NCBI GenBank assembly: GCA_905214525.1 | Contig: CAJMMN010000002.1 | Coordinates: forward strand, 62,001-126,000 | From: an uncultured bacterium | GTDB lineage: Bacteria > Actinomycetota > Coriobacteriia > Coriobacteriales > Coriobacteriaceae | Direction of reading: 5' to 3' | DNA: 64,000 bases | Part shown: piece by piece, positions 53,685 to 63,232 of the stretch | Layout of the letters: each line of letters opens with the position of its first letter | Numbering within the stretch: position 1 is the stretch's first letter | The notes under the pieces: generated by a model | The model's input: only the letters and a program-made list of their open reading frames with translations | Told to the model about the DNA's origin: nothing | The model's database searches: none | Program-made: the position numbers and the translations under genes

Positions 53685-53722
53685 CATTTCGAAACAATTC
53701 TATGCAAATTTGTTTCGAAATG
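53685..53722. promoter_or_regulatory. CATTTCGAAACA palindrome upstream of argR
   Basis: CATTTCGAAACA (53685-53696) and TGTTTCGAAATG (53711-53722) are perfect 12-bp inverted copies separated by 14 bp of AT-rich DNA. It is 90 bp upstream of argR and just past the end of the glycosyltransferase gene. The core TTTCGAAA is itself a palindrome. It does not match the usual ARG box. Confidence 0.6.
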
Positions 53723-53728
53723 AGCCGT

Positions 53729-54769
53729 TTAGGCGGTTTTTGCGCCCGTCCGGTTAAGAAAAGCTGCCAGATGCGTACACATCACGCAGCGCGCAGGCTT
53801 GGCGCTGGCGATCGGCCCAAACAACAGACCGAGTCCCCGATGGTTGTCCTTGAGCGCGGCGACCATCTGACGGGTTCGAGGCGCCTCGAGCATATCACGC
53901 ATGCGGGCGGAACGCTCGATTGACGACACTCCATGCGGGCTCAGACACAAATTCTCGATGCAGGCGACCAGTCCGGCAAAGTAGAACTTTTGGCTTGCCA
54001 GCTTGAGCCGACCACCGCTATCTGCTTCCGAGAGTGAGTCCGCAAGCTCGTCGAGCGCTCGAGTGTCATCGGATATCCTGGCATACATGGTGGGATCAAA
54101 GGCATCTGTAAGCTTAGGTGCCACCGCGTGGAAACAAGCGTCGCCGCAGCCGGACACGAATCGTGCCTGCGAGAGCGCATAAGCCATAAACTCAACCGTA
54201 CGGTACGCCTTGCCGCGCGACAGGCATGCCTCAAACAGCGGACGGCTATACATCACGCCAGAGGTCTGAGCGACTAGGCCGCCTAAAATCAACTGGGGCA
54301 GCCCAGTCACCATAGAAGACTCGTCTTCTATGGCAATAGAGGCAGCATCCAAGACGCGCGAATGACGCTCGCGGTGCGCATCGTATCGATCGAGCGACAC
54401 CGAGGGGAGCACAATGTCTGCCGCAGTATCGCACGCGATATCGACCATCTTGGAAAGGGCCTGCGGAGCAAACCACTCATCGGCGTTCATGGCGATGATT
54501 TGAGAGCCGCGCGAGGCATCAAAACCGGCGCGAAGACAAGCGCCACGCTTCGCGTCCTCGACGTCAATCAAATCAATATGGATGTCCCTGTCGGCAGCAA
54601 CTTGAAGCGAATGGCGCACACCGGGCGCAGCATCGCGGCAAACAACGACAATCTGCAAATCGTAGAGGTCTTGGTTCTGGATACTCTCGAGCGCACGCAT
54701 CGCATAGCTGGGCGAACCTTCTACCACAAGGATCACCGAAAGTCGCGGATGCGAGCCACGTCGAACCAA
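53729..54769 (-). CDS. Glycosyltransferase family 2-like protein
   Basis: A 346-residue protein starting with a GT-A fold: LSVILVVEGSPSYAMRALESIQNQ, LQIVVVCRDAAPG, and AMNADEWFAPQALSKM where a DxD motif is expected. Only a degenerate N-A-D-E is present, so metal-dependent activity is uncertain. The C-terminal part is not recognised, and no membrane helix is evident. I use TTG at 54769, with GAGAGGACGG upstream; no better ATG is near. The 161 bp to truA upstream hold nothing clear. Confidence 0.72.
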   Translation of the reverse strand: MVRRGSHPRLSVILVVEGSPSYAMRALESIQNQDLYDLQIVVVCRDAAPGVRHSLQVAADRDIHIDLIDVEDAKRGACLRAGFDASRGSQIIAMNADEWFAPQALSKMVDIACDTAADIVLPSVSLDRYDAHRERHSRVLDAASIAIEDESSMVTGLPQLILGGLVAQTSGVMYSRPLFEACLSRGKAYRTVEFMAYALSQARFVSGCGDACFHAVAPKLTDAFDPTMYARISDDTRALDELADSLSEADSGGRLKLASQKFYFAGLVACIENLCLSPHGVSSIERSARMRDMLEAPRTRQMVAALKDNHRGLGLLFGPIASAKPARCVMCTHLAAFLNRTGAKTA

Positions 54770-54930
54770 ATTATCCGTCCTCTCGACAGCAATGAATCAA
54801 ACCGTGGTTCATGGTACACCCCGGCAATAAAAGCAATGAGACACCGGTTGCATTGCACGCCAAGAACAGATGTTGCACACGCGCAGCCCACAGATGACAG
54901 GTGTCGACGCACGACACGTCGAGCCCTACC

Positions 54931-55755
54931 CTAGTCGAGCACGACAAGCTCGGCGGGATCGTAATCCACGCCCATAAACGTAAGGCCGCAGGCAGGAGCT
55001 GTGGGGCCCGCAGCGGTGCGGTCGCAAGCATCGATAACCTCGCGCATCCACTCGGGTTCACGGCGATGCATGCCAATCTCGACAAGCGTGCCCACGATCG
55101 AACGGACCATCGAATGCAGAAACGCATTGCCCTCGATGGTGAACGTCAGGATGTCCTCGCCAAACGCAACCTCATGGCCAAATTCGGCACGCATCACGCA
55201 GCGATGCGTGGGCTTGCTAACGGCCGAAGCGACCTTGCAAAAGCTTTTAAAGTCCTGCTCGCCCAGCAGTGCGGGGCAGGCAGCAGACATAGCCTCAACA
55301 TCCAAGGGATAGCGATGCCACCACACGGCACCGCGGGACAGCACAGGGCGCGCATCTCGATCGGCAATGCGGTATGTATACGTACGGGAACGCGCGTCAA
55401 AACGCGCAGAAAAGCCTTTACGGGCCTTGTAGACCTCGTTAATGGCGATATCTTTGGGCAGCAGGGCATCCATAGCCCGCAGCCACCTACGGCGCGTACA
55501 AGCGAGCTCAGCGTCCGTTACGGGCACGCTGATGTACTGAGCCACGGCATGCACGCCGGCATCGGTACGCCCCGCGCACGTCAGATCGATCGGGCGGCGA
55601 AGCAGCGTCTCGATGGCTCGACGTAGCTCACCCGCAACCGTCGTCTGTCCCGGCTGCTCGGCAAATCCGCTATACGATGAGCCATCATAGGCCACGCGAA
55701 ATACGAGCGTGGCGTCAAGCTCGGAAATCGAATTGAAATCAGACGGCGCAGTCAT
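54931..55755 (-). CDS. truA: tRNA pseudouridine synthase A
   Basis: A 274-residue enzyme that isomerises U38-U40 in the anticodon arm of many tRNAs. The catalytic Asp is in CAGRTDAGVHA near residue 62. Other family segments are FRVAYDGSSYSGFAEQP, ARFDARSRTYTYRI and FTIEGNAFLHSMVRSIVGTLVEIG. The ATG at 55755 follows TTGGGAGCGCC. It is the gene after rplQ and a terminator, an order seen in many Gram-positive bacteria. Confidence 0.95.
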   Translation of the reverse strand: MTAPSDFNSISELDATLVFRVAYDGSSYSGFAEQPGQTTVAGELRRAIETLLRRPIDLTCAGRTDAGVHAVAQYISVPVTDAELACTRRRWLRAMDALLPKDIAINEVYKARKGFSARFDARSRTYTYRIADRDARPVLSRGAVWWHRYPLDVEAMSAACPALLGEQDFKSFCKVASAVSKPTHRCVMRAEFGHEVAFGEDILTFTIEGNAFLHSMVRSIVGTLVEIGMHRREPEWMREVIDACDRTAAGPTAPACGLTFMGVDYDPAELVVLD

Positions 55756-55790
55756 GGGCGCTCCCAACAAACAAGCAACGGTATCGCGAC

Positions 55791-55821
55791 AAAAAAAGAG
55801 GGGTACGCGAACGTACCCCTC
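55791..55821 (-). terminator. Terminator of the ribosomal/rpoA operon
   Basis: On the minus strand GAGGGGTACG pairs perfectly with CGTACCCCTC around TTCG, followed by seven Ts. It lies about 25 bp past rplQ. Confidence 0.95.
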
Positions 55822-55847
55822 GAATATAGCCTATGCAGACGGAATGT

Positions 55848-56330
55848 CTACTCAGCGGTCTCCTCAGCAGGAGCCTCCTCGGCAGCGGTCTCCTCGACAG
55901 CCTCGACCTTCTTGGGAGCAGCGGCCTTCTTGGGGGCCGGAGCAGCCTTCTTGGCCTTAGGCGTGCAAGGCTCGGTGACGAGCTCCATGATAACGATGGG
56001 AGCGTTGTCGCCCTTGCGGTTACCGAGCTTCATGATGCGGGTGTAACCGCCGTTGCGGTCCTGCCACATGCCCTGAGCAGCCTTGTCGAAGATCTCGGCA
56101 ACGAGCTGCTTATCGCCGAGCTTGGCGATAGCCAGACGACGAGAGTGCAGGTCGCCCTTCTTGGCCCAAGTGATGATCGGATCGACGACCGAACGCAGCG
56201 CCTTAGCGCGGGTCTCGGTGGTCTTGATGCGGTCGTTCTCGAAGAGGGCCTTAGCAAGGCTCTTCTTCATGGCCTTGGTGTGGCTCGCATCGGTGCCGAG
56301 CTTCAGGCCCTTCTTAACGTTGTGACGCAT
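55848..56330 (-). CDS. rplQ: 50S ribosomal protein L17 with C-terminal extension
   Basis: A 160-residue protein. Residues 1-115 are standard L17 (MRHNVKKGLKLGTDASHTKAMKKSLAKALFENDRIKTTE, conserved GDNAPIVIMELV). The last 45 residues are Lys/Ala/Pro and then Glu-rich (KKAAPAPKKAAAPKKVEAVE...EEAPAEETAE). The tail ends like that of L31 in this window. Such tails appear in some actinobacteria. It is the last gene of the alpha operon. Confidence 0.95.
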   Translation of the reverse strand: MRHNVKKGLKLGTDASHTKAMKKSLAKALFENDRIKTTETRAKALRSVVDPIITWAKKGDLHSRRLAIAKLGDKQLVAEIFDKAAQGMWQDRNGGYTRIMKLGNRKGDNAPIVIMELVTEPCTPKAKKAAPAPKKAAAPKKVEAVEETAAEEAPAEETAE

Positions 56331-56360
56331 GGTCTAGTTTCTCCTCAAATATGCGAAGCA

Positions 56361-57302
56361 TTAAGCCTTCAGGCTCAGGCCCATGGACTCAAGCTTGTCC
56401 TTCACTTCCTCGATCGACTTAACACCGAAGTTACGGATGTTGAGCAGATCGTTCTCCGAGAACTCAACGAGTTGACGGACCGAGTGAATGCTGGCGCGCT
56501 TAAGGCAGTTGTAGGAACGGACGGAAAGGTCCAGATCCTCGATCTGCTTGTCCAGCTCGGCGTTGTCGTTGGTGACCTCGGGAGCGAAGATCGAAGCCTC
56601 CTCCTCGACCTCGGGGGTCTCGGCAAGGTTCATAAAGGCAGCCATATGCTGGTTGATGATATTGGCAGCCTGGACCACGGCGTCGCGCGGAGCGATGGAG
56701 CCGTTGGTCTCGATCTCGAGGACAAGGCGGTCGTAGTCGGTGTGCTGACCGACACGGCAAGCCTCAACGAGCTTGGCGCAACGGGACACCGGCGAGTACA
56801 GCGAGTCGACGTGGATCACACCGATGGGATCGTTGTCGCGCTTGTTAGCCTCGCCAGAGACATAGCCGCGGCCATAGCCGATGCGCATGCTCATGGTGAG
56901 ATGGCCACCCTCGGTAAGCGTAGCGATGTGCTGCTCGGGGTTGACCAGCTCAAACTCGGACGGAATAAAGAAGTCCGCACCGGTGACCTCGCAGGGGCCG
57001 TCAACAGAAATGGTGGCGGTCGCCTCGTCGGTCGTGCCGAGAGCCCTGAAGACAAGACCCTTGACATTCAGGACGATGTCGGTGACATCCTCGACCATGT
57101 TAGGGATGGTCATGAACTCGTGCTGTGCACCATCGATCTGAATAGCCTCGACGGCGGCACCCTCGAGCGAGGACAGAAGTACGCGGCGAAGGGAGTTACC
57201 CAGCGTATCGCCGTAGCCACGCTCGAGCGGCTCGACGGAGACACGAGCAGACGTCTCGTTGATCTCTTCGACCTGAACCTGAGGCCTAATGAATTCTGAC
57301 AT
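56361..57302 (-). CDS. rpoA: DNA-directed RNA polymerase subunit alpha
   Basis: A 313-residue subunit. The N-terminal domain for dimerisation and core assembly has ERGYGDTLGNSLRRVLLSSLEG. After a short acidic linker the C-terminal domain (LDLSVRSYNCLKRASIHSVRQLVEFSENDLLNIRNFG) contacts UP elements and activators. The Spx-like protein at 18759-19118, if it works as Spx does, would bind this domain. It is full length. Position between rpsD and rplQ is standard. Confidence 0.97.
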   Translation of the reverse strand: MSEFIRPQVQVEEINETSARVSVEPLERGYGDTLGNSLRRVLLSSLEGAAVEAIQIDGAQHEFMTIPNMVEDVTDIVLNVKGLVFRALGTTDEATATISVDGPCEVTGADFFIPSEFELVNPEQHIATLTEGGHLTMSMRIGYGRGYVSGEANKRDNDPIGVIHVDSLYSPVSRCAKLVEACRVGQHTDYDRLVLEIETNGSIAPRDAVVQAANIINQHMAAFMNLAETPEVEEEASIFAPEVTNDNAELDKQIEDLDLSVRSYNCLKRASIHSVRQLVEFSENDLLNIRNFGVKSIEEVKDKLESMGLSLKA

Positions 57303-57334
57303 GTATTACCTCCAGCCTCAGCAGCCCGGATGGA

Positions 57335-57931
57335 CTACTTAGAGTAGAGCTCGACGATGAGCTGCTCGTTGATATCACCGCTGATCTGATCACGCGTCGG
57401 CAGAGCGAGCACGTTACCAGACAGCTTCTCGATATCGACCTCGAGCCAGCCAGGGACCTCAAAGCGCTCGGAGGAAATCAGGGCCTCCTTGATGGGGAGG
57501 AGGTCACGGAACTTCTCGCCGACAGCGACGACGTCGCCGGCCTTGACGCGGTAGGACGGGATGTCCACGCGCTTGCCGTTCACGGTGAAGTGACCGTGAC
57601 GGACGGACTGACGAGCCTCTTTGCGGGTGCGGGCAAAGCCAAGACGGAAGACGACGTTGTCAAGGCGAGACTCAAGGATGATCATGAGGTTCTCACCGGT
57701 GACGCCGTTCATCTTGCGGGCCTTGTTGAAGTAGCCGTGGAACTGCTTCTCCAGAACGCCATAGATGAACTTGACCTTCTGCTTCTCGCGCAGCTGCATG
57801 CCGTACTCAGATTCCTTGCGACGGCGCTTGGGCTGACGGATAGATTCCTTCTTGCTGCTGTAACCGAGCTCAGCGGGATCGATCCCGAGCTGACGGCAGC
57901 GCTTAAGAACAGGAGTCCTGTCGATTGCCAT
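57335..57931 (-). CDS. rpsD: 30S ribosomal protein S4
   Basis: A 198-residue protein of the 16S rRNA 5' domain. The N-terminal half reads RTPVLKRCRQLGIDPAELGY...KRRRKESEYGMQLREKQKVKF and lacks a zinc-knuckle. The S4 RNA-binding fold is at about 90-150 (LESRLDNVVFRLGFARTRKEARQSVRHGHFTVNG). It can repress its own operon in other bacteria. Being within the alpha operon fits the actinobacterial layout. Confidence 0.97.
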   Translation of the reverse strand: MAIDRTPVLKRCRQLGIDPAELGYSSKKESIRQPKRRRKESEYGMQLREKQKVKFIYGVLEKQFHGYFNKARKMNGVTGENLMIILESRLDNVVFRLGFARTRKEARQSVRHGHFTVNGKRVDIPSYRVKAGDVVAVGEKFRDLLPIKEALISSERFEVPGWLEVDIEKLSGNVLALPTRDQISGDINEQLIVELYSK

Positions 57932-57950
57932 ATTGATACGATCCTTTCAG

Positions 57951-58355
57951 TTACACGCGGCGACGCTTCTTGGGGCGGCAGCCGTTGTGCGGAATGGGGG
58001 TCTTGTCCTGGATGCTCGAGACCTCGAGGCCAGCAGCCTGGAGGGAGCGGATGGCGGTCTCACGACCGGAGCCGGGGCCCTTGACGAAGACGGAAACCTT
58101 CTTCATACCGTGCTCCATGGCCTGCTTGGCAGCAGCCTCGGCAGCCATCTGGGCAGCGAACGGCGTGGACTTACGGGAGCCCTTGAAGCCCACCTGGCCA
58201 GCCGACTTCCAGGAAATGACGTTGCCCTGGGGATCGGTGATCGAAACGATCGTGTTGTTGAACGTAGAACGAATGTGAGCCTGGCCCACGGAAATGTTCT
58301 TACGGTCCGCGCGCTTCAGACGGGCAGCGCGAACGTTCTTCTTAGCAGTAGCCAT
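57951..58355 (-). CDS. rpsK: 30S ribosomal protein S11
   Basis: A 134-residue platform protein. The conserved segments [38 protein letters not shown] and the C-terminal [18 protein letters not shown] are present. It is 14 bp after rpsM. The family's near-universal C-terminal Gly-Cys-Arg-Pro is intact. Confidence 0.97.
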   Translation of the reverse strand: MATAKKNVRAARLKRADRKNISVGQAHIRSTFNNTIVSITDPQGNVISWKSAGQVGFKGSRKSTPFAAQMAAEAAAKQAMEHGMKKVSVFVKGPGSGRETAIRSLQAAGLEVSSIQDKTPIPHNGCRPKKRRRV

Positions 58356-58369
58356 CTATCTAGCGCTCC

Positions 58370-58744
58370 TTATTTCTTCTTCTTAGCACCGATCTGACGC
58401 TTCGGGCCCTTGCGGGTACGAGCGTTAGTGTGGGTGCGCTGGCCGCGGACCGGGAGGCCCTTGCGGTGACGAAGGCCGCGGTTGCAGCCGATGTCCATAA
58501 GGCGCTTGACGTTCTGGTTGCGCTCACGGCGGAGGTCGCCCTCAACCATGATCTGGTTCTTATCGATATAATCGCGGATGGCGTTAACCTCATCCTCGGT
58601 GAGGTCCTTAACGCGCGTATCCACGTTAACGTTGCACTCGACGCAGATCTTCGTCGCAGTGGTGCGGCCGATGCCGTAAATGTAGGTCAGACCGATCTCA
58701 ACGCGCTTCTCACGCGGGAGGTCGACACCATTAATACGGGCCAA
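58370..58744 (-). CDS. rpsM: 30S ribosomal protein S13
   Basis: A 124-residue head protein contacting the P-site tRNA and 50S. Key parts are [46 protein letters not shown] and the basic tail [15 protein letters not shown]. Order rpmJ-rpsM-rpsK-rpsD-rpoA-rplQ is canonical. Confidence 0.97.
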   Translation of the reverse strand: MARINGVDLPREKRVEIGLTYIYGIGRTTATKICVECNVNVDTRVKDLTEDEVNAIRDYIDKNQIMVEGDLRRERNQNVKRLMDIGCNRGLRHRKGLPVRGQRTHTNARTRKGPKRQIGAKKKK

Positions 58745-58758
58745 CGTAGTCTCCTCTC

Positions 58759-58872
58759 TTAACCCTGACGCTGCTTATGACGGGGGTTCTCGCAAATGAC
58801 GAGGACCTTGCCATGGCGCCTAATGATTTTGCACTTATCGCACATCTTCTTGACCGAAGGACGTACCTTCAT
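58759..58872 (-). CDS. rpmJ: 50S ribosomal protein L36
   Basis: A 37-residue protein. The translation begins [19 protein letters not shown] and ends [10 protein letters not shown]. The zinc ligands Cys11, Cys14, Cys27 and His32 are intact, so this is the C+ form. The ATG at 58872 follows CGAAAGGAAGAACG. It lies 14 bp before rpsM and 150 bp after infA. Confidence 0.97.
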   Translation of the reverse strand: MKVRPSVKKMCDKCKIIRRHGKVLVICENPRHKQRQG

Positions 58873-59022
58873 CGTTCTTCCTTTCGGTAGCGCTCAAACT
58901 ACTTCCCTACTATCTACTCGCCCAGCCGCAGGCGTTTAAAACTATGGCTGGTCTTCACACACAATCCGACCGTAGGTTGAGCTAAGCCTGCAGTCGGAAA
59001 TGGAGTGCGTGTATGCGTGCCG

Positions 59023-59247
59023 CTATTTGTAGCGATAGGTGATGCGGCCGCGGGTCAGGTCGTACGGGGAAAGCTCCACGACAACCCTGTCACCGGGGAG
59101 AATACGGATGTAATTCATTCGGATCTTGCCAGAAATGTTGCACAGAACCGAATGACCGTTCTCGAGCTCAACCTTAAACATGGCATTGGGCAACGGTTCC
59201 TTTACCGTACCCTCGAGCTCAATTGCGTCTTCCTTCTTCACAAGCAA
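59023..59247 (-). CDS. infA: Translation initiation factor IF-1
   Basis: A 74-residue OB-fold factor. Typical sequence includes [40 protein letters not shown] and [16 protein letters not shown]. There is no in-frame ATG. The start is probably TTG at 59247 (AGAAAGATGATTGC upstream), with GTG at 59241 as alternative. A rare start codon may keep synthesis low within a strong operon. Confidence 0.95.
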   Translation of the reverse strand: MLVKKEDAIELEGTVKEPLPNAMFKVELENGHSVLCNISGKIRMNYIRILPGDRVVVELSPYDLTRGRITYRYK

Positions 59248-59345
59248 TCATCTTTCTCTAGAAAACGACAGCGATTGAGTATTCTACAACACGTATGCAC
59301 GCATCGTAATAACTTCGTAATGGCTCCACAACTAAGTGGAACTTG

Positions 59346-60134
59346 TTACATTTCTCCGCCTTGGAGCGAACACCAAGCACCCTGGGCATCCGTGGTGAGA
59401 ATCACCGGACCGTCATTGGTAATGGCGACGGTGTTCTCGTAGTGCGCGGCGGGCAGGTGGTCGTTGGTCGTAACAATCCAACCGTCGGAGCCCGTGCTCA
59501 CATGGTTGGAACCCATCGTAACCATCGGCTCGATGGCAATGACCATGCCGGCCTGGAGGCGAACGCCCCTCCCCTTCTTTCCATAGTTAGGAACGTTGGG
59601 GTCCTCGTGCATCACGCGGCCAATGCCATGACCCACATAATCACGAAGCACGCCGTAACCGTGAGACTCGGCAAGGGACTGAACGGCATAACCGACGTCC
59701 CCGATATGGTTACCGGGAACAGCCTGCTCGATGGCAGCCTTAAGGCAATCGCGCGTGACCTCGCACAAAGCCTTGGCTTCGGGCGTGGGGGTGCCGACGA
59801 AAAACGTCCATGCGTTATCGCCGACCCAACCGTCGACAACGGCTCCCGTATCGATGGAGATGATATCGCCATCGCGCAGAATCATGTCGGGGTTGGGAAT
59901 ACCGTGGACCACGGCATCGTTGATCGATGCGCAAATGGTCCCCGGGAACCCGCCGTAACCCTTAAAGGCAGGGGTGCCGCCATGCATGCGGATAATCTGC
60001 TCCGCGAGCTGATCGAGCTCAAAAGTCGAAACGCCGGGGCGCACCATGGCTCCAACGTGGCGGAGCGCCATCTTAGATAGCGCTCCTGCCTTCTTCATCT
60101 GCTCGATTTGCGTTGCAGACTTAATCTTGATCAT
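59346..60134 (-). CDS. map: Methionine aminopeptidase, type I
   Basis: A 262-residue enzyme that removes the initiator Met. The metal ligands are visible: Asp pair in SIDTGAVVDGWVGDNAWTF, His in GHGIGRVMHEDP, Glu in IAIEPMVTMG and the final Glu in HYENTVAIT. GYGGFPGTICASINDAVVHGIP carries the substrate His. The gene overlaps the end of adk by 4 bp (ATGA), so adk and map are coupled. Confidence 0.96.
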   Translation of the reverse strand: MIKIKSATQIEQMKKAGALSKMALRHVGAMVRPGVSTFELDQLAEQIIRMHGGTPAFKGYGGFPGTICASINDAVVHGIPNPDMILRDGDIISIDTGAVVDGWVGDNAWTFFVGTPTPEAKALCEVTRDCLKAAIEQAVPGNHIGDVGYAVQSLAESHGYGVLRDYVGHGIGRVMHEDPNVPNYGKKGRGVRLQAGMVIAIEPMVTMGSNHVSTGSDGWIVTTNDHLPAAHYENTVAITNDGPVILTTDAQGAWCSLQGGEM

Positions 60135-60757
60135 AGACCGAGAGCCTCTTTGACATCCCCGTACACGGTCTCGCGAGCCTGGTCACCGTTGACCGACTTG
60201 AGCAGACCCTGGCCACGATAGTAGTCGACGAGCGGGCTCGTGGACTTCTCGTAGACGTCGAGACGGTTCTTGATGGTCTCGGGCTTGTCGTCGTCGCGCT
60301 GATACATCTCGCCACCGCACTTGGGGCAGGTGGCATCGGCAGCAGTGCCGGTGTAACCGCAGGCGCGGCAGGTGCGACGCGAAGACAGACGATCGATAAT
60401 GACCCCAGGGGCCACATCGACCAGAAGGGCGCAATCGATCTCGCGACCCATGGCGGAGAGCTCGGAATCGAGCGTCACAGCCTGGGCGGTGTTGCGCGGG
60501 AAGCCGTCGAGAATGAAGCCCTGCTGGGCGTCATCGGCGGCAAGGCGCTCCTTGACAAGGTCGATCACGAGCTGGTCGGGAACGAGCTCGCCAGCGTCCA
60601 TGTACTTCTTAGCCTGAATACCAAGCTCGGTGCCGCCCTTGACGGCAGCACGCAGCAGGTCGCCCGTGGAAATGTGGGCGACGCCAAACTCGGCGACGAG
60701 CTCCTGTGCGACGGTACCCTTACCGGCACCCGGAGCTCCGAGCAATACGAGGTTCAT
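60131..60757 (-). CDS. adk: Adenylate kinase
   Basis: A 208-residue enzyme interconverting AMP, ADP and ATP. The P-loop is GAPGAGKGT at residues 8-16. The AMP site segments are STGDLLRAAV and GFPRNTAQA. The LID has four Cys (CRACGYTG...CPKCGG), so it is the zinc-binding Gram-positive type. The ATG at 60757 follows GAGGAGGATTGC. It is between secY and map, as in many bacteria. Confidence 0.97.
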   Translation of the reverse strand: MNLVLLGAPGAGKGTVAQELVAEFGVAHISTGDLLRAAVKGGTELGIQAKKYMDAGELVPDQLVIDLVKERLAADDAQQGFILDGFPRNTAQAVTLDSELSAMGREIDCALLVDVAPGVIIDRLSSRRTCRACGYTGTAADATCPKCGGEMYQRDDDKPETIKNRLDVYEKSTSPLVDYYRGQGLLKSVNGDQARETVYGDVKEALGL

Positions 60758-60775
60758 GAGCAATCCTCCTCTAGC

Positions 60776-62062
60776 CTATTTAAAGAATCCATCGTAATCA
60801 TACATCGTGATCTGGCCTTCGAGCTTATCGACCGTGTCGAGCACGACGCCGACCATGATGAGGATGGACGTTCCGCCAAAAGCCTGGATCAGATGGTTAC
60901 CCGTGAAGGAGAAGATGATCGAAGGCACGATGGCGATGAGCGCCAAAAAGACAGCGCTGGGAAGCGTGATCTTGTTGAGCGCGTTCTTGATGTAGGCCGC
61001 GGTAGCCCTACCCGGACGAACGCCCGGAATAAAGCCGCCCTGCTTCTTAAGGTTGTCGGCGGTGTCATCGGGGTTGAACACCATGGAGGTGTAGAAGTAC
61101 GCGAAGAACACGATGAGGACAACATTAAGCACCCAGTTGAGCCAACCGGTCGAAAGCGCAGAGGCAACTGCCTGAATCCAGCCGATGCCGGGGAAGAACA
61201 CAGCAATCTGAGCCGGGAAGTACAGCAGCGCCGAAGCGAAGATGATCGGCACGACACCCGCGGTGTTAACCTTGATGGGCAGGTAGGTGGTCTGGCCACC
61301 CATCATGCGACGGCCCACGACGCGCTTAGCGTAGGAGACCGGAATGCGGCGCTGGCCGCGCTCAAGGAAAACAATCAGCGGGATAACCAGCAGGATGATG
61401 GCGCAGATGATCACCATGGTGATGATGCCACCGGCGTTACCCTCGGTGCTGGAGAAGATCGCCTGCGGAAGACCGGCCATGATGTTCGCGAAGATGATAA
61501 GCGACATGCCATTGCCGATACCGCGCTGGGTGATGAGCTCACCAATCCACATGATCAGCATGGCACCCGCAGTGAGCGTGCCGACGATCATGAGGTCGAA
61601 GATGATCTCGGGAGCGCCGGCGCCATTAAAGCTGATGCCGAAGCTCTTAAAGAGGAAGAGGTAACCCACGGAGTTGAGGATTGCCAGAGCCAGGGTGAGG
61701 TAACGCGAATACTGCGTAATCTTGGTCTGACCGACCTCGCCCTCGCGGGCAAGCTCATGCAGGGAAGGCACAACGGCCTGGAGCATCTGGAGGATGATTG
61801 AGCTGGTGATGTAAGGCATGATGCCCAGCGAAAACACCGACACATAGCTCAACGCGCCGCCAGAGAAAAGATTCAGGAGGGCCATAGCACCTGCGGCGAC
61901 CGAATTGTTATCGGTCGAGAAAAGGCCCAGCATCCCCTGGAAGGGAATGCCGGGCACAGGAACGTGCGCACCAATGCGGTACACGACGAGCATAGCTATG
62001 GTAAAAAGAATCTTTTCGCGCAATTCTTTGATGCGGAAAGCATTCTTAAGACCATTTAGCAC
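60776..62062 (-). CDS. secY: Protein translocase subunit SecY
   Basis: A 428-residue channel protein with ten membrane helices. It forms the pore that works with SecA, which is also in this window. Recognised segments include [29 protein letters not shown], the plug/helix 2 region [31 protein letters not shown] and [15 protein letters not shown]. The start overlaps the rplO stop by 7 bp. Confidence 0.97.
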   Translation of the reverse strand: MLNGLKNAFRIKELREKILFTIAMLVVYRIGAHVPVPGIPFQGMLGLFSTDNNSVAAGAMALLNLFSGGALSYVSVFSLGIMPYITSSIILQMLQAVVPSLHELAREGEVGQTKITQYSRYLTLALAILNSVGYLFLFKSFGISFNGAGAPEIIFDLMIVGTLTAGAMLIMWIGELITQRGIGNGMSLIIFANIMAGLPQAIFSSTEGNAGGIITMVIICAIILLVIPLIVFLERGQRRIPVSYAKRVVGRRMMGGQTTYLPIKVNTAGVVPIIFASALLYFPAQIAVFFPGIGWIQAVASALSTGWLNWVLNVVLIVFFAYFYTSMVFNPDDTADNLKKQGGFIPGVRPGRATAAYIKNALNKITLPSAVFLALIAIVPSIIFSFTGNHLIQAFGGTSILIMVGVVLDTVDKLEGQITMYDYDGFFK

Positions 62063-62505
62063 GGCAGCTCGACCTTTCCGCCGGCGGCCTCGATCTTGGC
62101 CTGCGCAGAAGCGCTGACCTTGTCGACCTTGACCGTGAACTTCTTGGTGAGCTCACCATTGCCGAGCACCTTGACGGGCTCGAACTCGCTCTTGGTGATG
62201 CGAGCGGCCTTAAGAGCGACACCGTCGATCACAGCGCCATCCTCGAACTTACGCTCGAGACGCTCAACGTTAACAGCGGTGTACTCGATACGACGGGGGT
62301 TGCGGAAGCCCGGAAGCTTGGGCAGGCGCATAGCCAGCGGAGTCTGGCCACCCTCGAAGCCGGCACCCTTGGTGCCGCCAGAGCGGGAACCCTGGCCCTT
62401 CTGACCGCGGCCAGAAGTGGTGCCGTGACCCGAAGAATTGCCACGGCCGACGCGCTTGCGGTTCTTGGTGGAACCGGGCGCGGGAGTAAGATCGTGAAGC
62501 TGCAT
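62056..62505 (-). CDS. rplO: 50S ribosomal protein L15
   Basis: A 149-residue protein with the glycine- and arginine-rich N-terminus ([29 protein letters not shown], then [22 protein letters not shown]). The C-terminal globular domain follows. It sits between rpmD and secY as in the standard spc operon. Confidence 0.97.
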   Translation of the reverse strand: MQLHDLTPAPGSTKNRKRVGRGNSSGHGTTSGRGQKGQGSRSGGTKGAGFEGGQTPLAMRLPKLPGFRNPRRIEYTAVNVERLERKFEDGAVIDGVALKAARITKSEFEPVKVLGNGELTKKFTVKVDKVSASAQAKIEAAGGKVELPC

Positions 62506-62508
62506 TTG

Positions 62509-62691
62509 CTACTCCTCTACAATCTCGACAAGGTGCTTGACCTTGAAGATCATGCCGCGGACGGACTCGTTGTCAGCAATCTCGCGAACCTCGCGGATCC
62601 TGTGGAGACCGAGGGCACGGACAGTACGGACCTGGTCCTGCTTGCAACCGTTGGTGCTGCGGACCTGCTTGATCTTGATGGTGTCAGCCAT
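62509..62691 (-). CDS. rpmD: 50S ribosomal protein L30
   Basis: A 60-residue protein: KIKQVRSTNGCKQDQVRTVR, then LGLHRIREVREIADNESVRGMIFKVKHLVEI. It is typical in length and separated from rpsE by 2 bp and from rplO by 3 bp, so translation is coupled. Confidence 0.96.
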   Translation of the reverse strand: MADTIKIKQVRSTNGCKQDQVRTVRALGLHRIREVREIADNESVRGMIFKVKHLVEIVEE

Positions 62692-62693
62692 GC

Positions 62694-63218
62694 TTAGTTC
62701 TCCTTACCGACGAACATCTCGGAGACCGTCAGGCCACGGCGAGCCGCGACGTCCTCAGGGCTGGAGAGCTCCTTGAGGCCCTCGACGGCAGCCTTAATGA
62801 TGTTGAGGCCGTTGTCGGTACCGAGGGACTTGGACAGGACGTTCTTGATGCCAGCAAGCTCGAAGAGGGGACGCACAGCGCCGCCGGCGATAACGCCGGT
62901 ACCCTCGACAGCGGGCTTGATGATGATGCGGCCGGCACCAAAGTGGCCGAGAACCTCGTGCGGGATGGTGCCCTGCTCGGTCACCGGCACGTGGAACATG
63001 TTCTTCTTGGCATCGAGAGACGCCTTGGAGATGGCCATGGGCACCTCAGCGGACTTGCCCATGCCAACGCCGACGTTGCCCTTGCCGTCGCCAACGACGA
63101 CGAGAGCGACGAGGCTCATGCGACGACCACCCTTGACGGTCTTCGACACGCGGTTGATGTAAACGACGCGCTCCTCGAACTCGGAGGCCTCGCGCTGCTG
63201 CTTCTGATTACGAGCCAT
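62694..63218 (-). CDS. rpsE: 30S ribosomal protein S5
   Basis: A 174-residue protein: [31 protein letters not shown] is the double-stranded RNA-binding-like domain. [21 protein letters not shown] and [28 protein letters not shown] form the C-terminal fold. It contributes to decoding accuracy. Confidence 0.97.
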   Translation of the reverse strand: MARNQKQQREASEFEERVVYINRVSKTVKGGRRMSLVALVVVGDGKGNVGVGMGKSAEVPMAISKASLDAKKNMFHVPVTEQGTIPHEVLGHFGAGRIIIKPAVEGTGVIAGGAVRPLFELAGIKNVLSKSLGTDNGLNIIKAAVEGLKELSSPEDVAARRGLTVSEMFVGKEN

Positions 63219-63232
63219 GTGCTACATACCTC

